NCBI RefSeq assembly: GCF_028622835.1 | Contig: NZ_CP117677.1 | Location: 1,446,001-1,510,000, forward strand | Reading direction: 5' to 3' | Source of the DNA: Caloramator sp. mosi_1 | GTDB lineage: Bacteria; Bacillota; Clostridia; Clostridiales; Caloramatoraceae | DNA length: 64,000 nt | Part shown: one piece after another, positions 63,530 through 64,000 of the stretch | Numbering within the stretch: the stretch's first letter is position 1 | How the letters are laid out: each line of letters begins with the position of its first letter | Program-made: the position numbers and the translations under genes | Notes under the pieces: model-generated | The model's input: only the letters and a program-made list of their open reading frames with translations | Database searches by the model: none | Told to the model about the DNA's origin: nothing

Positions 63530-64000
63530 ATGAACAGGGATAAAAGCTACATAAAAAGGTCTCACGAAAGATGCCAAAAACTTAGTTTAGATAAAAATCT
63601 AAAGTACAGCAGAATCCTTTTAAGTCAAAAGGAGCTAAACGATAGGCTCATAAGAAAAAGAAAGCTTATTTTAGCAGCTATACCCTTTATGAATATGCTC
63701 TATGATTTTGTTAAGGGCTATGACTTCTTTTTAATCTTAACAGATGAGGAGGGGTGTATCTTAAACATTTTAGGAGACCAGAACATCCTGATGGAGGCCT
63801 TTGAACTAAAAATGATTCCAGGTGCCTTTATGTCGGAGGAGGCAATAGGAACAAATGCAATGGGTACTGCACTTAAGGAAAAAGGCCAGTTCAGGTTTCA
63901 AAGGATGAACACTATATATATGCCTATCACAAATGGACCTGTTCTGCAGCACCTATTAGAAACAAAGAGGGAGAAATAGTAGGTTGCCTTGATATTACAG
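63530..64000 (+). CDS. AcoR-type sigma-54-dependent activator, N-terminal part
   Basis: N-terminal piece of an enhancer-binding regulator. SYIKRSHERCQKLSLDKNLKYSRILL and a GAF-type sensor with FFLILTDEEGCILNILGDQNIL, PGAFMSEEAIGTNAMGTAL and, after repair near 63895, EHYIYAYHKWTCSAAPIRNKEGEIVGCLDIT. This is the conserved start of AcoR/DhaR-like proteins; the AAA+ and Fis domains would follow beyond the window. gggggattt lies before the ATG. Target genes unknown. Confidence 0.85.

Noticed and set aside
1..64000. Programmed frameshifting as the general explanation for broken genes
   Set aside because: The breaks are too many, occur in unrelated genes without slippery-site plus structure context, and the IS copies differ from each other at the same kind of sites.

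Overview
The window is AT-rich DNA with strong Shine-Dalgarno sites, T-box control and a gene repertoire typical of an anaerobic, monoderm Clostridia-type Firmicute. I suspect Clostridiaceae, perhaps near Caloramator, but the genus is a guess. No rRNA, tRNA or CRISPR array was seen. A striking property is the number of genes broken by single-base indels, mostly in A, T, C or G runs. Two otherwise matching IS copies differ from each other only by such indels in the parts I compared, so most breaks are probably sequence errors. Broken genes are therefore annotated as one CDS, with the shift points given.

Layout. 1-4.5 kb: fatty-acid start genes fabF-accB-fabZ-accC-accD-accA, ending in a terminator. 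4.5-14.2 kb: a galactoside unit with a LacI-type regulator, GH42 beta-galactosidase, GH36 alpha-galactosidase, then galT-galK-mutarotase-galE (hydrolysis plus the Leloir pathway). Two palindromic operator-like sites overlap its two promoters. 14.2-17.1 kb: a small membrane protein, an anchored NlpC/P60 peptidase and an ArsB/NhaD-type transporter. 17.2-18.9 kb: IS copy 1 (IS1380-like), which has removed the start of metN in a metNIQ methionine importer. 21-24.7 kb, minus strand: an O-antigen ligase/polymerase-like protein and a DUF4153-like membrane protein. 24.9-29.3 kb: polysaccharide deacetylase, two-component pair and lipoprotein in one run.

29.5-43.2 kb is a long type IV pilus operon: pilB (with a tandem MshEN-type c-di-GMP-binding motif), pilC, a major pilin, three further prepilins, pilM, pilN, pilO, a giant PilX-like protein with beta-helix-like repeats, and a large secreted DUF5057-like protein. 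No retraction ATPase or prepilin peptidase is in the window.

43.4-57.5 kb holds housekeeping and surface genes: an rRNA m5C methyltransferase, a heptad-repeat coiled-coil protein, a second deacetylase, a YcgR/TIGR03943 permease pair with His-rich loops, lemA plus a TPM-domain protein, a lone potD, trpS with a T-box, a phosphodiesterase, an unusual cytoplasmic BMP-domain protein with a ParB-like front, and brnQ with an in-frame TGA. 57.7-59.4 kb is IS copy 2, inverted relative to copy 1, lying directly upstream of an unrecognised ~765-aa gene. The window ends with cinA, a YaiI/YqxD family gene and the start of an AcoR-type sigma-54 activator.

The non-coding signal I find most interesting is a ~205-bp element present twice (9773-9977 and 46215-46418). 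It has matching terminal inverted repeats and several internal hairpins whose sequence differs while pairing is kept. A 38-bp miniature lies at 57533-57570.
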